Assembly (NCBI RefSeq): GCF_004801405.1
Contig: NZ_SSOB01000013.1
Coordinates: 1-64,000 of the forward strand
Reading direction: 5' to 3'
Length of the DNA stretch: 64,000 nucleotides
DNA from: Cohnella fermenti
GTDB lineage: Bacteria; Bacillota; Bacilli; Paenibacillales; Paenibacillaceae
Part shown: positions 26,791 through 34,682 of the stretch, in pieces
Layout of the letters: each line of letters starts with the position of its first letter
Numbering within the stretch: the first letter of the stretch is position 1
Translations under genes and position numbers: made by a program
Notes under the pieces: model-generated
Seen by the model: the letters and a program-made list of their open reading frames with translations, nothing else
What the model was told of the DNA's origin: nothing
Database searches by the model: none

Positions 26791-27696
26791 ATGGAGCTGC
26801 TGCAATTAACCTACTTCCGAACGGTGGCGAAGCTTGAGCATATGACGAAGGCGGCCGAGCAATTGCGGATTGCCCAGCCGGCGTTAAGCAAGACGATCTC
26901 CCGGCTGGAAGCCGATCTCGGCGTGCCCTTGTTCGATCGCCAGAACCGCCAGATTCGCTTGAATCGCTTCGGGCGCGCGTTCCTCGGCCAGGTGGAGACG
27001 GCGCTTAACGCGCTTGAGGAAGGCCGCCGGGAGCTGGCGGATATGGCGGGCGCGGAGCAAGGCACGATCCGGCTCGCCACGCCGACGCTAAGCCGCCTCT
27101 CCTCCTCGATCAGCGCCTTCCGCGAGGCGTACCCGGAGATGCTGTTCCGCGTCGTGCAGATCCCTCCCGCCGCCTCGAACGAGATGATCTCCTTGCTGGA
27201 TCGCGGCGAGGTCGACCTTATCTTTACCGCCGTGTCGTTGAAGCAGCCGTGGATTCGCGAGCTGACCGTGCTCACGGCGGAAGTGTGCCTCGCGGTTCCG
27301 GCGAGCCACCCGCTCGCGGAGCGTTCGAGCGTATCCCTGTCCGAGGTGGGCAACGAAGCGTTTATCGAGTATCACGAGGAGCACCCGTTCCGGCACCTGA
27401 ACGACGGCTACTGCCGGGAAGCCGGCATCGAGAGGCAGATCATCTGCGAGGTGGATGAGCCTTCTGCGCTGTGGAGCCTCGTGCAGGCCGGACTCGGCAT
27501 CGCGTTCACCCCGCGCAACCCGAGCCAGACGGAGGACGCCTCCGTCAAGCTTCTCCGCATCGAGCGGCCGAACTGCGAACGGGAATTCGCCATTGCCTGG
27601 AACGACAAGCGATACTTGCCGAAGGCGTCCCGGTCGTTCGTGGAGTTCCTGGAATCCTACTTCCACGTGGAGGACGGGACCGGCAAGACCAAGTGA
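26791..27696 (+). CDS. LysR-family transcriptional regulator
   Basis: A 301-residue LysR protein: winged HTH at the N-terminus (MTKAAEQLRIAQPALSKTISRLE, about 20-42) and a two-lobe effector domain from about 90. ATG 26791 begins the family-typical MELLQL sequence; ATGs at 26767, 26770 and 26779 also lie in frame, and GGGAGG at 26772-26777 does not decide cleanly between them. Divergent from the MFS exporter, which it most likely regulates in response to an unknown ligand. Confidence 0.83.
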   Translation: MELLQLTYFRTVAKLEHMTKAAEQLRIAQPALSKTISRLEADLGVPLFDRQNRQIRLNRFGRAFLGQVETALNALEEGRRELADMAGAEQGTIRLATPTLSRLSSSISAFREAYPEMLFRVVQIPPAASNEMISLLDRGEVDLIFTAVSLKQPWIRELTVLTAEVCLAVPASHPLAERSSVSLSEVGNEAFIEYHEEHPFRHLNDGYCREAGIERQIICEVDEPSALWSLVQAGLGIAFTPRNPSQTEDASVKLLRIERPNCEREFAIAWNDKRYLPKASRSFVEFLESYFHVEDGTGKTK

Positions 27697-27702
27697 ACAA
27701 CA

Positions 27703-27742
27703 AAGAACCGGCTGCCCCGATATCGGGAGCAAGCCGGTTCTT
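27703..27742. terminator. Bidirectional terminator, lysR/nrdF
   Basis: AAGAACCGGCT (27703-27713) and AGCCGGTTCTT (27732-27742) are perfect 11-bp arms, with a further CCCGATATCGGG palindrome inside. A/T residues outside both arms suit termination of the convergent lysR and nrdF transcripts. Confidence 0.85.
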
Positions 27743-27756
27743 CTTGTCTATCGTAT

Positions 27757-28722
27757 TTAGAAGTTGAATTTGAAGTCGTCGTCGGTAAGCGGCTCGACGT
27801 TCAGCGTGCGCACGTATCCGTTGCCCTTCTTGGAGAAGAAGTCGTGCTGCTTCGTCTTCGTGCTGATGCCGTTGAAGACGATCGGATTGACCTCTTCGAC
27901 AGGGAAGATCGGCTCGAGGCCGAGGTTCATCATCGCCTTGTTCGCGTTGTAGCGGACGAACGTCTTGACTTCCTCGTCCAGACCCAACTCCTTATAGAGC
28001 TCGTCCGTGTAGTCCATCTCGTTCTGGTGCAAGTACTGCAGCAGGCCGTGGAACGTCTCGGATGCATCCTTCTGCTCGTCTTCGGTCAGCTCCGCGAATA
28101 CCTCCTGCGCGAGCAGGCCGACGTAGACGCCGTGAATGCTCTCGTCGCGAAGAATCAGGTCGATAATCTCCCCGCTGCTCGTCATCTTGCCTTGGCCGGC
28201 CAGATACAGCGGGTAGAAGAAGCCGCTGTAGAACAAGTAGCTCTCGAGCAGAACGGAAGCCGCCATCGCCAGGTACAGATCCTTGCGCGACTCGATGTTC
28301 TTGTAATATTGGGAGATCGTATCCGCCTTGATCTGCAGATGCTTGTTCTCCTCGACCCAACGGAACACCGCATCGATCTCTTCCGTCGTGGCCAGCGTCG
28401 TGAAGATGCTGCTGTACGACTTGGCGTGGATCTGCTCCATCATCGCCATGAAGCCGAGCACCGCCTTGCGCTGCAAGCCGTCGACGTGCTCGAGAATCTT
28501 CGGCATGCCGACGCCGCCCTGCACGGTATCGAGCAGCGTCAGCCCGCCGAGCACCTTCTTGTAGAGCGTGCGCTCCGCCTCGCTCATCTCCATCCATACC
28601 ATCTTGTCGTCCGACAGCGGAATCTCTTCATCGGTCCAGAACTGCATGATGTTCTGGTTCCAGAACATATTCGTATAATCGTCCTCTGGACGGTTCCAGT
28701 TGACGGCCTTCATTGCGCACAT
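27757..28722 (-). CDS. nrdF: Class Ib ribonucleotide reductase beta subunit
   Basis: A 321-residue R2-type subunit that houses the dimetal-tyrosyl radical cofactor. Metal ligands are visible in EQIHAKSYS and RDESIHGVYVG, with an upstream acidic ligand in the VWMEMSEAE/TLLDT region. The C-terminus ends in DDDFKFNF, the type of acidic-aromatic tail that docks on the large subunit. Last gene of nrdIEF, 56 bp after nrdE. In class Ib enzymes the cofactor is normally dimanganese, loaded with help from NrdI. Confidence 0.94.
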   Translation of the reverse strand: MCAMKAVNWNRPEDDYTNMFWNQNIMQFWTDEEIPLSDDKMVWMEMSEAERTLYKKVLGGLTLLDTVQGGVGMPKILEHVDGLQRKAVLGFMAMMEQIHAKSYSSIFTTLATTEEIDAVFRWVEENKHLQIKADTISQYYKNIESRKDLYLAMAASVLLESYLFYSGFFYPLYLAGQGKMTSSGEIIDLILRDESIHGVYVGLLAQEVFAELTEDEQKDASETFHGLLQYLHQNEMDYTDELYKELGLDEEVKTFVRYNANKAMMNLGLEPIFPVEEVNPIVFNGISTKTKQHDFFSKKGNGYVRTLNVEPLTDDDFKFNF

Positions 28723-28778
28723 GGTTGATTGTCCCCTCTCATCAGGCCGCGCAGAAGCGGCTCAAGCGATTGCTTAGC

Positions 28779-30863
28779 TTAGACTGCGCAACTGACGCAA
28801 TTCTCGACGGACAGAATGTTTGTCCGCGTATAGTACAGGGACTTTAACCCCTTCTTGGCCGCGTAGATGTAGAACCTCGACAGCTCGCGCGTCGTCACGT
28901 CGCTGTTGACGTGAAGAACGGTCGAGATGCCCTGGTCGACGTGAGCTTGAATCTCCGCGATCAGGTCGATGATCTTGAACTGATCCATCTGGTACGCGGA
29001 CTTGTAGTAGAAGAAGTTGTCGCGCTCCAAGAACGGCATCGGGTAATACGTCGTCGAGTTCGCATACGTGCGCGTCTCGATCGGCTCGACGATCGGCATG
29101 ACGCTCGCCGTCGAGTTCTGGACGTACGAGATGCTCTGCGTCGGGGCGATCGCAAGGCGATAGGCGTGGTACAGGCCATGCTTCTGCACGGCTGCTCCCA
29201 GCTCCGCCCAATCCTGCGGAGACGGGATCGTTATGCCTTCGAACAGCGCCTTGACCTTCTCGGTCGCCGGACGGTAATCCGTCGATTGGTATCGTTCGAA
29301 GTACGCGCCGCTGGCATATTCCGAGCGTTCGAAGCCGGCGAAGGTCTCCCCTCTCTCCCGGGCGATCTCCATGCTTCGTTCGATCGAATAGAAGTTCACC
29401 ATCATGAAGAACGTGCGTGCGAAGTCGCGCGCTTCGGCGCTCTCGTAAGCGATGCGGTTCTTCGCGAGGTAGCCGTGCAGATTCATCGCGCCGAGGCCGA
29501 CGGAATGCAGCTCTTCGTTCGCCTTCGCGACGCCCGGAGCGTTCGCGACGACCGACATGTCGCTGACGGCGGTGAGCGCCGTGATGCCTTCGTGAACGGA
29601 TGCGCGAACCTTGCGGGTATCCATGACGTTCGCGATGTTCAGCGATGCGAGGTTGCAACTGATGTCGCGGCGGATAACGTCCGGCATTCCGTAGTCGCCG
29701 ATCTCGCTCGTCTCCTGCAACTGGAAGATCTCCGTGCACAGGTTGGACATCTTGATCGCGCCGATTCCCTTAAGCGCGTGATCGCGGTTCGCGTTCGAAC
29801 GGTTCATGATATAAGGATAGCCGGACTCGAGCTGAATCGTCGCGATCTTCGTCAGCATGTCGCGCGCGCTCAAGACGACCTTCTTCTTCACGCGGGAATC
29901 GGCGAGCAGCGTGTCGTACATCTCGTCGATATCCATGTCGTCGAGGTGCTGGCCGAACGCCTTATAGACCGAATACGGGGCGAAGACGTGAAGCGGCTCG
30001 TTCTTCTCCGCCAGCTCGTAGAACTTGTTCGGCACGATCAGGCCGATCGACAGCGTCTTGAGGCGCGTCTTCTCGTCCGCGTTGATCTTCTTGCTGTCGA
30101 GGAACTCCATGACGTCCCAGCCGAAGATATTGTAGTAGCCGGCGCCGGAGCCCTTGCGCTGCCCCATCTGATCCGCATAGGAGAACGCATCCTCCATGAG
30201 CTTCAGAACCGGCATGATGCCCTTCGCGGCGCCTTCGACGCCCTTGATCGGCTCGCCGCGTCCGCGCAGCTTCGAGAGGTTCACGGCGACGCCGCCGCCG
30301 ATCTTGGAGAGCTGCATGCACGTGCCGAGCACGTAGTTGATCGAATTCAACGCGTCGTCCATCTCGAGCAGGAAGCAGGAGACGAGCTCGCCGCGGCGGC
30401 TCTTGCCCGCGTTGAGGAACGTCGGGGTCGCCGGCTGAACGCGCTGCTCCATCATCGCGGAAGCCAGCTTCAGCGCCGTGTCCACGTTGCCGCGTCCGAG
30501 GTGGAGCGCGACGATCGACACGCGATCCGGATAATGCTCCAGGTAGAGCGACTTGTCGTTGCTCTTCACCGCGTAGTCCGTATAGAACTTGGAAGCGGCC
30601 ATGTACGATTGGAACTGGAAGTCGTACGAATGGGCGAGGGCGTACACCTTCTCGACCTCGAACTCGGAATACTGCTCGTAGACGTCATCATAGAAGTCTT
30701 CGGCGATCATATAGCGAACCTTCTCGGCCGTCGAGGAGAAGATCAGGCTCTTGCGCTTGACCTCTTCCATGAAGGAATCGACCGCCTCACGGTCCTTGTC
30801 CAACTGGAAGAAGCCTTCGGAATCCCGCTGCATCAGCAGGTTGTTAAGTTCAATATGCCGCAA
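28779..30863 (-). CDS. nrdE: Class Ib ribonucleotide reductase alpha subunit
   Basis: A 694-residue catalytic subunit that reduces ribonucleoside diphosphates to deoxy forms. Active-site features include the CFLLEMDDALNSI segment, the NLCTEI cysteine near 380 and the C-terminal shuttle pair in CVSCAV. The N-terminus lacks a full ATP-cone, as in NrdE. Its start overlaps nrdI by 14 bp, showing coupling. Expression is expected to respond to cobalamin through the leader of the operon. Confidence 0.95.
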   Translation of the reverse strand: MRHIELNNLLMQRDSEGFFQLDKDREAVDSFMEEVKRKSLIFSSTAEKVRYMIAEDFYDDVYEQYSEFEVEKVYALAHSYDFQFQSYMAASKFYTDYAVKSNDKSLYLEHYPDRVSIVALHLGRGNVDTALKLASAMMEQRVQPATPTFLNAGKSRRGELVSCFLLEMDDALNSINYVLGTCMQLSKIGGGVAVNLSKLRGRGEPIKGVEGAAKGIMPVLKLMEDAFSYADQMGQRKGSGAGYYNIFGWDVMEFLDSKKINADEKTRLKTLSIGLIVPNKFYELAEKNEPLHVFAPYSVYKAFGQHLDDMDIDEMYDTLLADSRVKKKVVLSARDMLTKIATIQLESGYPYIMNRSNANRDHALKGIGAIKMSNLCTEIFQLQETSEIGDYGMPDVIRRDISCNLASLNIANVMDTRKVRASVHEGITALTAVSDMSVVANAPGVAKANEELHSVGLGAMNLHGYLAKNRIAYESAEARDFARTFFMMVNFYSIERSMEIARERGETFAGFERSEYASGAYFERYQSTDYRPATEKVKALFEGITIPSPQDWAELGAAVQKHGLYHAYRLAIAPTQSISYVQNSTASVMPIVEPIETRTYANSTTYYPMPFLERDNFFYYKSAYQMDQFKIIDLIAEIQAHVDQGISTVLHVNSDVTTRELSRFYIYAAKKGLKSLYYTRTNILSVENCVSCAV

Positions 30864-31209
30864 TGAGGCTCACCTCTTTTTTGAATTTTTCCACATCGAC
30901 GGTCGTTCCCGACATCTCGAACTTCATGAGAACCGGAACGCCGTACTTCTGGGAGATAATATCCGCGCTCTTCGCGAAGCCGTCGCCCCAATTGCGGTTG
31001 CCGCTGGCGGAGACGCCGAGCAAGCGATCGTGATTACGCTGGAGGAAGGACATGACTTTCGCAGGGGCTTGACCGAATCCCGTAGTGTATGTAACGAGTA
31101 TGAACGGTTCGTCCAGCTTGGTCTGTTCGTCAATCTGAACGGCGGGAAGGTCCAACTTGCGAATAAATCTCTTCACATTGCCCGTCTTGGAATCGTAAGC
31201 GATAAGCAC
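30850..31209 (-). CDS. nrdI: NrdI flavodoxin-like activase
   Basis: A 119-residue flavodoxin-like protein that supplies an oxidant to assemble the manganese-tyrosyl cofactor of NrdF. The FMN phosphate loop YDSKTGNVKRF is at about 5-15, the TYTTGFG loop near 41-47 and the SGNRNWG loop near 69-75. The GTG start follows GAGGAG eight bases upstream. First gene of nrdIEF, separated by about 180 bp from the cobalamin aptamer. Confidence 0.93.
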   Translation of the reverse strand: MLIAYDSKTGNVKRFIRKLDLPAVQIDEQTKLDEPFILVTYTTGFGQAPAKVMSFLQRNHDRLLGVSASGNRNWGDGFAKSADIISQKYGVPVLMKFEMSGTTVDVEKFKKEVSLIAAY

Positions 31210-31392
31210 GGCTTCGTCTCCTCTCTATCTCTTACCCTTATGCTGCTCCTTACCCTTCTGACAATAAAAGACGCATTCGGCAACATCTGGAATTCAATCG
31301 CCGAACGCGTCCATGGCTAATAAGGAGCATCGCTCCTTGTTCATGCCTGGGTGGACCGTATCGGACACGCTCCTATCCGTCGTAGGAGTGGC

Positions 31393-31590
31393 TGTGTCTC
31401 TCGGCGTGAGCGGGTCTCTGGCTTAGGTGTCCGAATTCCTCTTGTCCGGCGGCTCCGGCAGGAGCCAAGCGACTCTAGCAAGACGAGGAGGAACTCTACC
31501 GTCACAGTGGCGGGACCGCGCCGGATTCGAACCGGCTTCCCTCTTATGCCTTGGGCGATGGTGAACGCCAAGGCACTCACACCGACTATA
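31393..31590 (-). promoter_or_regulatory. Cobalamin riboswitch upstream of nrdIEF
   Basis: The minus strand carries the B12-box elements in order: GGTGTGAGTGCC near 31585-31574, then AAGAGGGAA, a CCGGTTCGAATCCGG arm and the diagnostic CCCGCCACTGTGA (31514-31502), and finally AAGCCAGAGACC with CACGCCGAGAGACAC at the 3' end near 31393. Downstream are two GGAG/CTCC-containing hairpins (31370-31388 and 31322-31338), the second without a T run, so control may be translational. The T-arm-like stretch should not be taken for a tRNA. Confidence 0.87.
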
Positions 31591-31761
31591 TCTAGTTCGT
31601 ATTACTAAATTTAAATCAATATTTTGTGGGTGTCAACGGGTTATCGCACTTTCCGCTCCAAGAAAATTGTCCATATGCCTCGAGTCCTAATTCGCCGAAA
31701 CCGGTCACGAGACATGAGTTTATCACTCTATTGTCTTCCAGTCAAAGCAACACAAATGAAC

Positions 31762-31808
31762 AAAAAAAGCAAGAAGCCGCTCCCCGATTGGGATGTGTGG
31801 CTTCCCGC
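31762..31808 (-). terminator. Terminator after lipoprotein gene
   Basis: Minus-strand GAAGCC (31804-31799) pairs with GGCTTC (31778-31773), flanked by GC-rich bases, and is followed by a run of seven T residues. It lies about 40 bp after the stop of the lipoprotein gene. The adjoining 31591-31761 stretch shows no gene. Confidence 0.7.
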
Positions 31809-31845
31809 TTTCTGTTAAATGAAGGTTAAATAGACGTAAACGGCG

Positions 31846-32706
31846 CTAGATCGTCTTCACATGCGATGCGTATACCTCGCCGGGCACGCCCGAGGGTAGT
31901 CCTGTCGTCCGAATCTCGACCTCGTCCCCGACCCGAACCTCCCCGGCGGTCGCCGGCTCGCCCGACACTATATATTGGGTGAATTCGCTCAAGACGACCT
32001 TGGTCGCCCCAATAAGCAGATAACTCTCTTCCTGCAGAGAAGACGCCAGGCGGACCTCGGCCACCTCTCCGGTCAAGTCCGGTTCGCCGGGCACCCGGTC
32101 CAGCACGTCCAGCGCAAGCCCTCCCGTCTGCCCCGGATAGCTGGTCAGCATCAAGCCTTCGCTCCACGCCCGCACCCGGTAGCCGATCCCGATCTCCTCC
32201 AGCGCGATCTCGTCCCCCTCCGCCAGCCGCAAGCTGGCATCCGGCAGCGCGAAGTCGTACCATGCGGCATCCGGCGACTTGTCCGCGCCGATCGTTCGCG
32301 CTTCGTCGACGATCAGCAGCCGGGTGCCGTCGATCGCCGTCACCCTGCCCTGCGTATGGGAGACATCGCCAAGGTTGTAAGCGCTGAGCTCCAGCTTGAA
32401 CGTATAGCCGATCTTGTCGTAGATCGCCTGCTTCACCTGCTTAAGATCGCTCTCGGTCAGCGGCTCCCGCACATCCCCGAGTCTTCTCACCTGCAATTGA
32501 ACCGAATCGTCCATCGCCGAAGAGCTCAACGCCTTCGCGTGCTCCTTCGCCAGCGTGTCCTTGAAGCCCTGCCCCATGAGCTGTCTGCTTAACGAGACAT
32601 AATCGGGCTTGCCCGAAGAGAACATGCGCAGACCGCCGTCGCAGCCGCTGACGATCAGGATCATTAACGCCATTAACCCGCAGATCCCAAGCCTTCCCGC
32701 ACTCAT
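31846..32706 (-). CDS. Predicted lipoprotein of unknown function
   Basis: A 286-residue secreted lipoprotein: hydrophobic signal followed by the lipobox VSGC (Cys about residue 22). The first half (about 40-130) looks alpha/beta with a Lys/Glu-rich part. The second half is beta-rich with repeated short Val/Glu/Gly strands (GRVTAIDGTRLLIVDEAR, GEVAEVRL, VGDEVEIRTTG), resembling DUF3221-like OB-type domains. I cannot name the family with certainty. Monocistronic, with its own terminator. Confidence 0.65.
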   Translation of the reverse strand: MSAGRLGICGLMALMILIVSGCDGGLRMFSSGKPDYVSLSRQLMGQGFKDTLAKEHAKALSSSAMDDSVQLQVRRLGDVREPLTESDLKQVKQAIYDKIGYTFKLELSAYNLGDVSHTQGRVTAIDGTRLLIVDEARTIGADKSPDAAWYDFALPDASLRLAEGDEIALEEIGIGYRVRAWSEGLMLTSYPGQTGGLALDVLDRVPGEPDLTGEVAEVRLASSLQEESYLLIGATKVVLSEFTQYIVSGEPATAGEVRVGDEVEIRTTGLPSGVPGEVYASHVKTI

Positions 32707-32794
32707 GCCCCCGCCCCCTCTCTATTGGATAGCTATCGACTTTCCCGGTCGATACCCATCAGACGGCGGCGAGAGGCATAAAGTTACATGCCGC

Positions 32795-33103
32795 CTATTC
32801 CCGCAGCTTCTCCTCCACGGAATCCAGCTTCTGCTGCATCGAGCCCTTCTTGTCGCGCCTGTCGTCGATCGTCACGGTTGTCGACACCCGCAGCGCGCCT
32901 GCGCGGAACGGCACCTCATGCAGACGCCTCACGACGGCGAGCAGATCGTCCAGCTCCCCTTCGATAATCGTGCTCATCGGCGTAAGCTGGTAGCGAATCT
33001 CCTCTGCCGCCTGGTCCAGCTCCTTCTTCACCGCCGCAACATACTCGCTGACGCTTGTGCTCCCCGTTCCGAGCGGAACGATCGTTACTTGTACGATGGC
33101 CAT
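32795..33103 (-). CDS. Thiamine-binding YqgV/MTH1187-type protein
   Basis: A 102-residue protein of the MTH1187/YkoF-related family that binds thiamine-like ligands. It starts MAIVQVTIVPLGTGSTS and has YQLTPMSTIIEGE, the conserved core of the ferredoxin-like fold. GGTGGAGG before ATG 33103 fixes the start; the longer frame to 33253 runs into repeat DNA. Divergent from xerS across a dispersed repeat. Biological role beyond ligand binding is unclear. Confidence 0.8.
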   Translation of the reverse strand: MAIVQVTIVPLGTGSTSVSEYVAAVKKELDQAAEEIRYQLTPMSTIIEGELDDLLAVVRRLHEVPFRAGALRVSTTVTIDDRRDKKGSMQQKLDSVEEKLRE

Positions 33104-33200
33104 AGTGCTCCTCCACCTTTCTCTTCGTATTATGTATGTATTGGACTGAACGATCGGGAACCCCGCCCCTGCCGACCTCGTCGAACCCGCCGGAGCCGAT

Positions 33201-33396
33201 GGCCGCCGAATTTTATGTGCAAAACCACATTGGCGAAGCCCGATAACGAACACTTTGCCCGATTATATGCGAAAATTCGCATTCGTGGAGGAAATTCCGG
33301 CCCCAAACTCCGCATATATGCTAAAAATCGCATAAAACGCCTCGATTCCCGCCCAACCCAGCCAACGAATGTGAAAAACCGCATAAAATCGCAGAA
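33201..33396 (+). repeat. Dispersed 200-bp element, copy A (four phased palindromes)
   Basis: Four 16-bp palindrome-like units of the form ATGYGAAAAATYRCAT start at 33215, 33267, 33318 and 33369, spacings 52, 51 and 51 bp. The second is a perfect palindrome (ATGCGAA-AA-TTCGCAT). The stretches between units are also conserved with the copies at 46194-46392 (reverse orientation) and 60839-61030, including GGCCGCCGAATTTTATG at the left end. It fills the divergent region between the thiamine-binding protein gene and xerS. The regular spacing, close to five helical turns, suggests protein binding on one face. Confidence 0.85.
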
Positions 33397-33570
33397 GTCA
33401 TCGGATCAGGGGATCAGAGCAGCGTTCTCCTGCCTAATCCGATCATACAGGAAGAAGCCAGCCCAGCCAAATCGGCCTATTAGTTTAGATCATTAACGAT
33501 TGGCCGGCGCTTCCATGCTATACTATTGGAATATCAATCGGCTGGAATATTAATCCGCGTGGGTGATCGA

Positions 33571-34659
33571 ATGAATCTGCAGAAGAGGAAGGACCGCGAA
33601 GAGCTTGACCGGCGCGTGCCGTCCATGCCCTGGTACGTCGAGAAGTTCATCAATTACAAGCTGCCGGATCTCTCCCCTTCGTCTCTGCTGGAGTACGTGC
33701 GGGATTACGAGATTTTTTTCTCCTATCTGATGAGGGAAGGGCTGACGGATGCGGCGAAGATCGGCGACATTCCGATCGAGGCGCTCGAGAAGCTGCACAT
33801 GGACAGCATCGACGGGTTCCGGATGCACATGGCGTCGAAGGCCGACGGCCCGAACACCCGGACGACGATCTCGCGCAAGCTGTCCTCCCTCCGTTCGCTG
33901 TTCCACTACTTGAGCCAGATCGCCGAGGACGAGAACTTCTATCCGCTGCTGAAGCGCAACGTCATGGCGAAGGTGTCCGTCAAGCGCACGCACAAGCCGA
34001 AGGACACGGCGGCCAAGCTCGAAGGCAAGCTGCTGCAGGAGGAAGAGATCGCCGAGTTCATCCGCTACATTCACAGCGATTACGCCCAGGATGCGGCGAC
34101 GAACAAGCAGGCGCTCCACGCGCACGAGCTCAACCATATCCGCGACGCCTGCATCGTCAGCCTGATTCTTAATTCCGGGCTGCGGGTATCGGAGCTGGTG
34201 AACCTGAACGTCGACGACCTGGATATGAAAAAAAAGCTGCTCTACGTGTACCGAAAAGGGAAGAATGACGATACGTTCAAGACGCCGGTCTTCTTCCGCC
34301 AGGATGCCGTCGGCGATCTCGAAGCGTATCTGGAGCTTCGCGACCTGCGCTACCGGGCGCCAAGGCGCGAGAAAGCCCTCTTCCTCGCCATCGCCAACGG
34401 CAAAAAAGAAGGCTCGAGAATGACCAAACGCGCGATCCAGGAGATGGTCATCAAGTACGCGAAGCGATTCGGCAAGCCGTACTTGTCCGTCCATAAGCTG
34501 CGGCATTCGTTCGCAACCGACTACTACCTGCGCAACGACTTGTACAAAACCCAGGAGCAGCTTGGACACGCCTCCCCGGAGACGACGCAGATCTACGCGC
34601 ACCTGACGGACAAGACGATGGAACAGGCGATCGACAAGCCGAAGACGGCAGCCGATTAA
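33571..34659 (+). CDS. xerS: Tyrosine recombinase XerS
   Basis: A 362-residue tyrosine recombinase of the single-protein XerS type that resolves chromosome dimers in some Firmicutes. An N-terminal SAM-like core-binding domain (about 20-130) is followed by the catalytic domain with Arg in SGLRVSEL, HKLRHSF, LGHAS and the nucleophile Tyr in TTQIYAHL. ATG 33571 follows GGGTGAT; the frame opens earlier at 33526 without support. No dif site was recognised nearby. The long length and second-half sequence favour XerS over XerC/XerD or a phage integrase. Confidence 0.88.
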   Translation: MNLQKRKDREELDRRVPSMPWYVEKFINYKLPDLSPSSLLEYVRDYEIFFSYLMREGLTDAAKIGDIPIEALEKLHMDSIDGFRMHMASKADGPNTRTTISRKLSSLRSLFHYLSQIAEDENFYPLLKRNVMAKVSVKRTHKPKDTAAKLEGKLLQEEEIAEFIRYIHSDYAQDAATNKQALHAHELNHIRDACIVSLILNSGLRVSELVNLNVDDLDMKKKLLYVYRKGKNDDTFKTPVFFRQDAVGDLEAYLELRDLRYRAPRREKALFLAIANGKKEGSRMTKRAIQEMVIKYAKRFGKPYLSVHKLRHSFATDYYLRNDLYKTQEQLGHASPETTQIYAHLTDKTMEQAIDKPKTAAD

Positions 34660-34679
34660 TCCGGCAGCCGTCTTCTTTT
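34641..34679. terminator. Bidirectional terminator, xerS/phosphotransferase
   Basis: GAAGACGGC-A-GCCG and CGGC-A-GCCGTCTTC form a long stem with one A-A mismatch around ATTAATC, followed by TTTT on the plus strand and an A-rich flank on the other. It overlaps the last codons of xerS and serves the two convergent genes. Confidence 0.85.
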
Positions 34680-34682
34680 GCT

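Noticed and set aside
31502..31580. tRNA-like stretch with a GGTTCGAATCC T-arm motif on the minus strand
   Set aside because: No cloverleaf with matching acceptor arms forms; the surrounding CCCGCCACTGTGA and B12 blocks identify a cobalamin riboswitch.
31341..31580. Open frame of about 79 codons on the minus strand before nrdI
   Set aside because: It lies entirely within the cobalamin riboswitch and has an Arg-rich, low-information sequence.
33215..33384. Palindromes as CRP-type TGTGA-N6-TCACA sites
   Set aside because: The half-site spacing is 4 rather than 6 bases and half sites vary (TGCGA, TGCTA), so a CRP-like reading is not supported.
33201..33396. Phased palindromes as a CRISPR array or parS cluster
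   Set aside because: Units are palindromic with conserved, not unique, spacers, no cas genes are present, and the core does not match the parS consensus.
33571..34659. xerS as a phage or island integrase marking RADAR mobility
   Set aside because: Motifs and lone position fit housekeeping XerS, and it is more than 10 kb from the RADAR genes with core genes in between.
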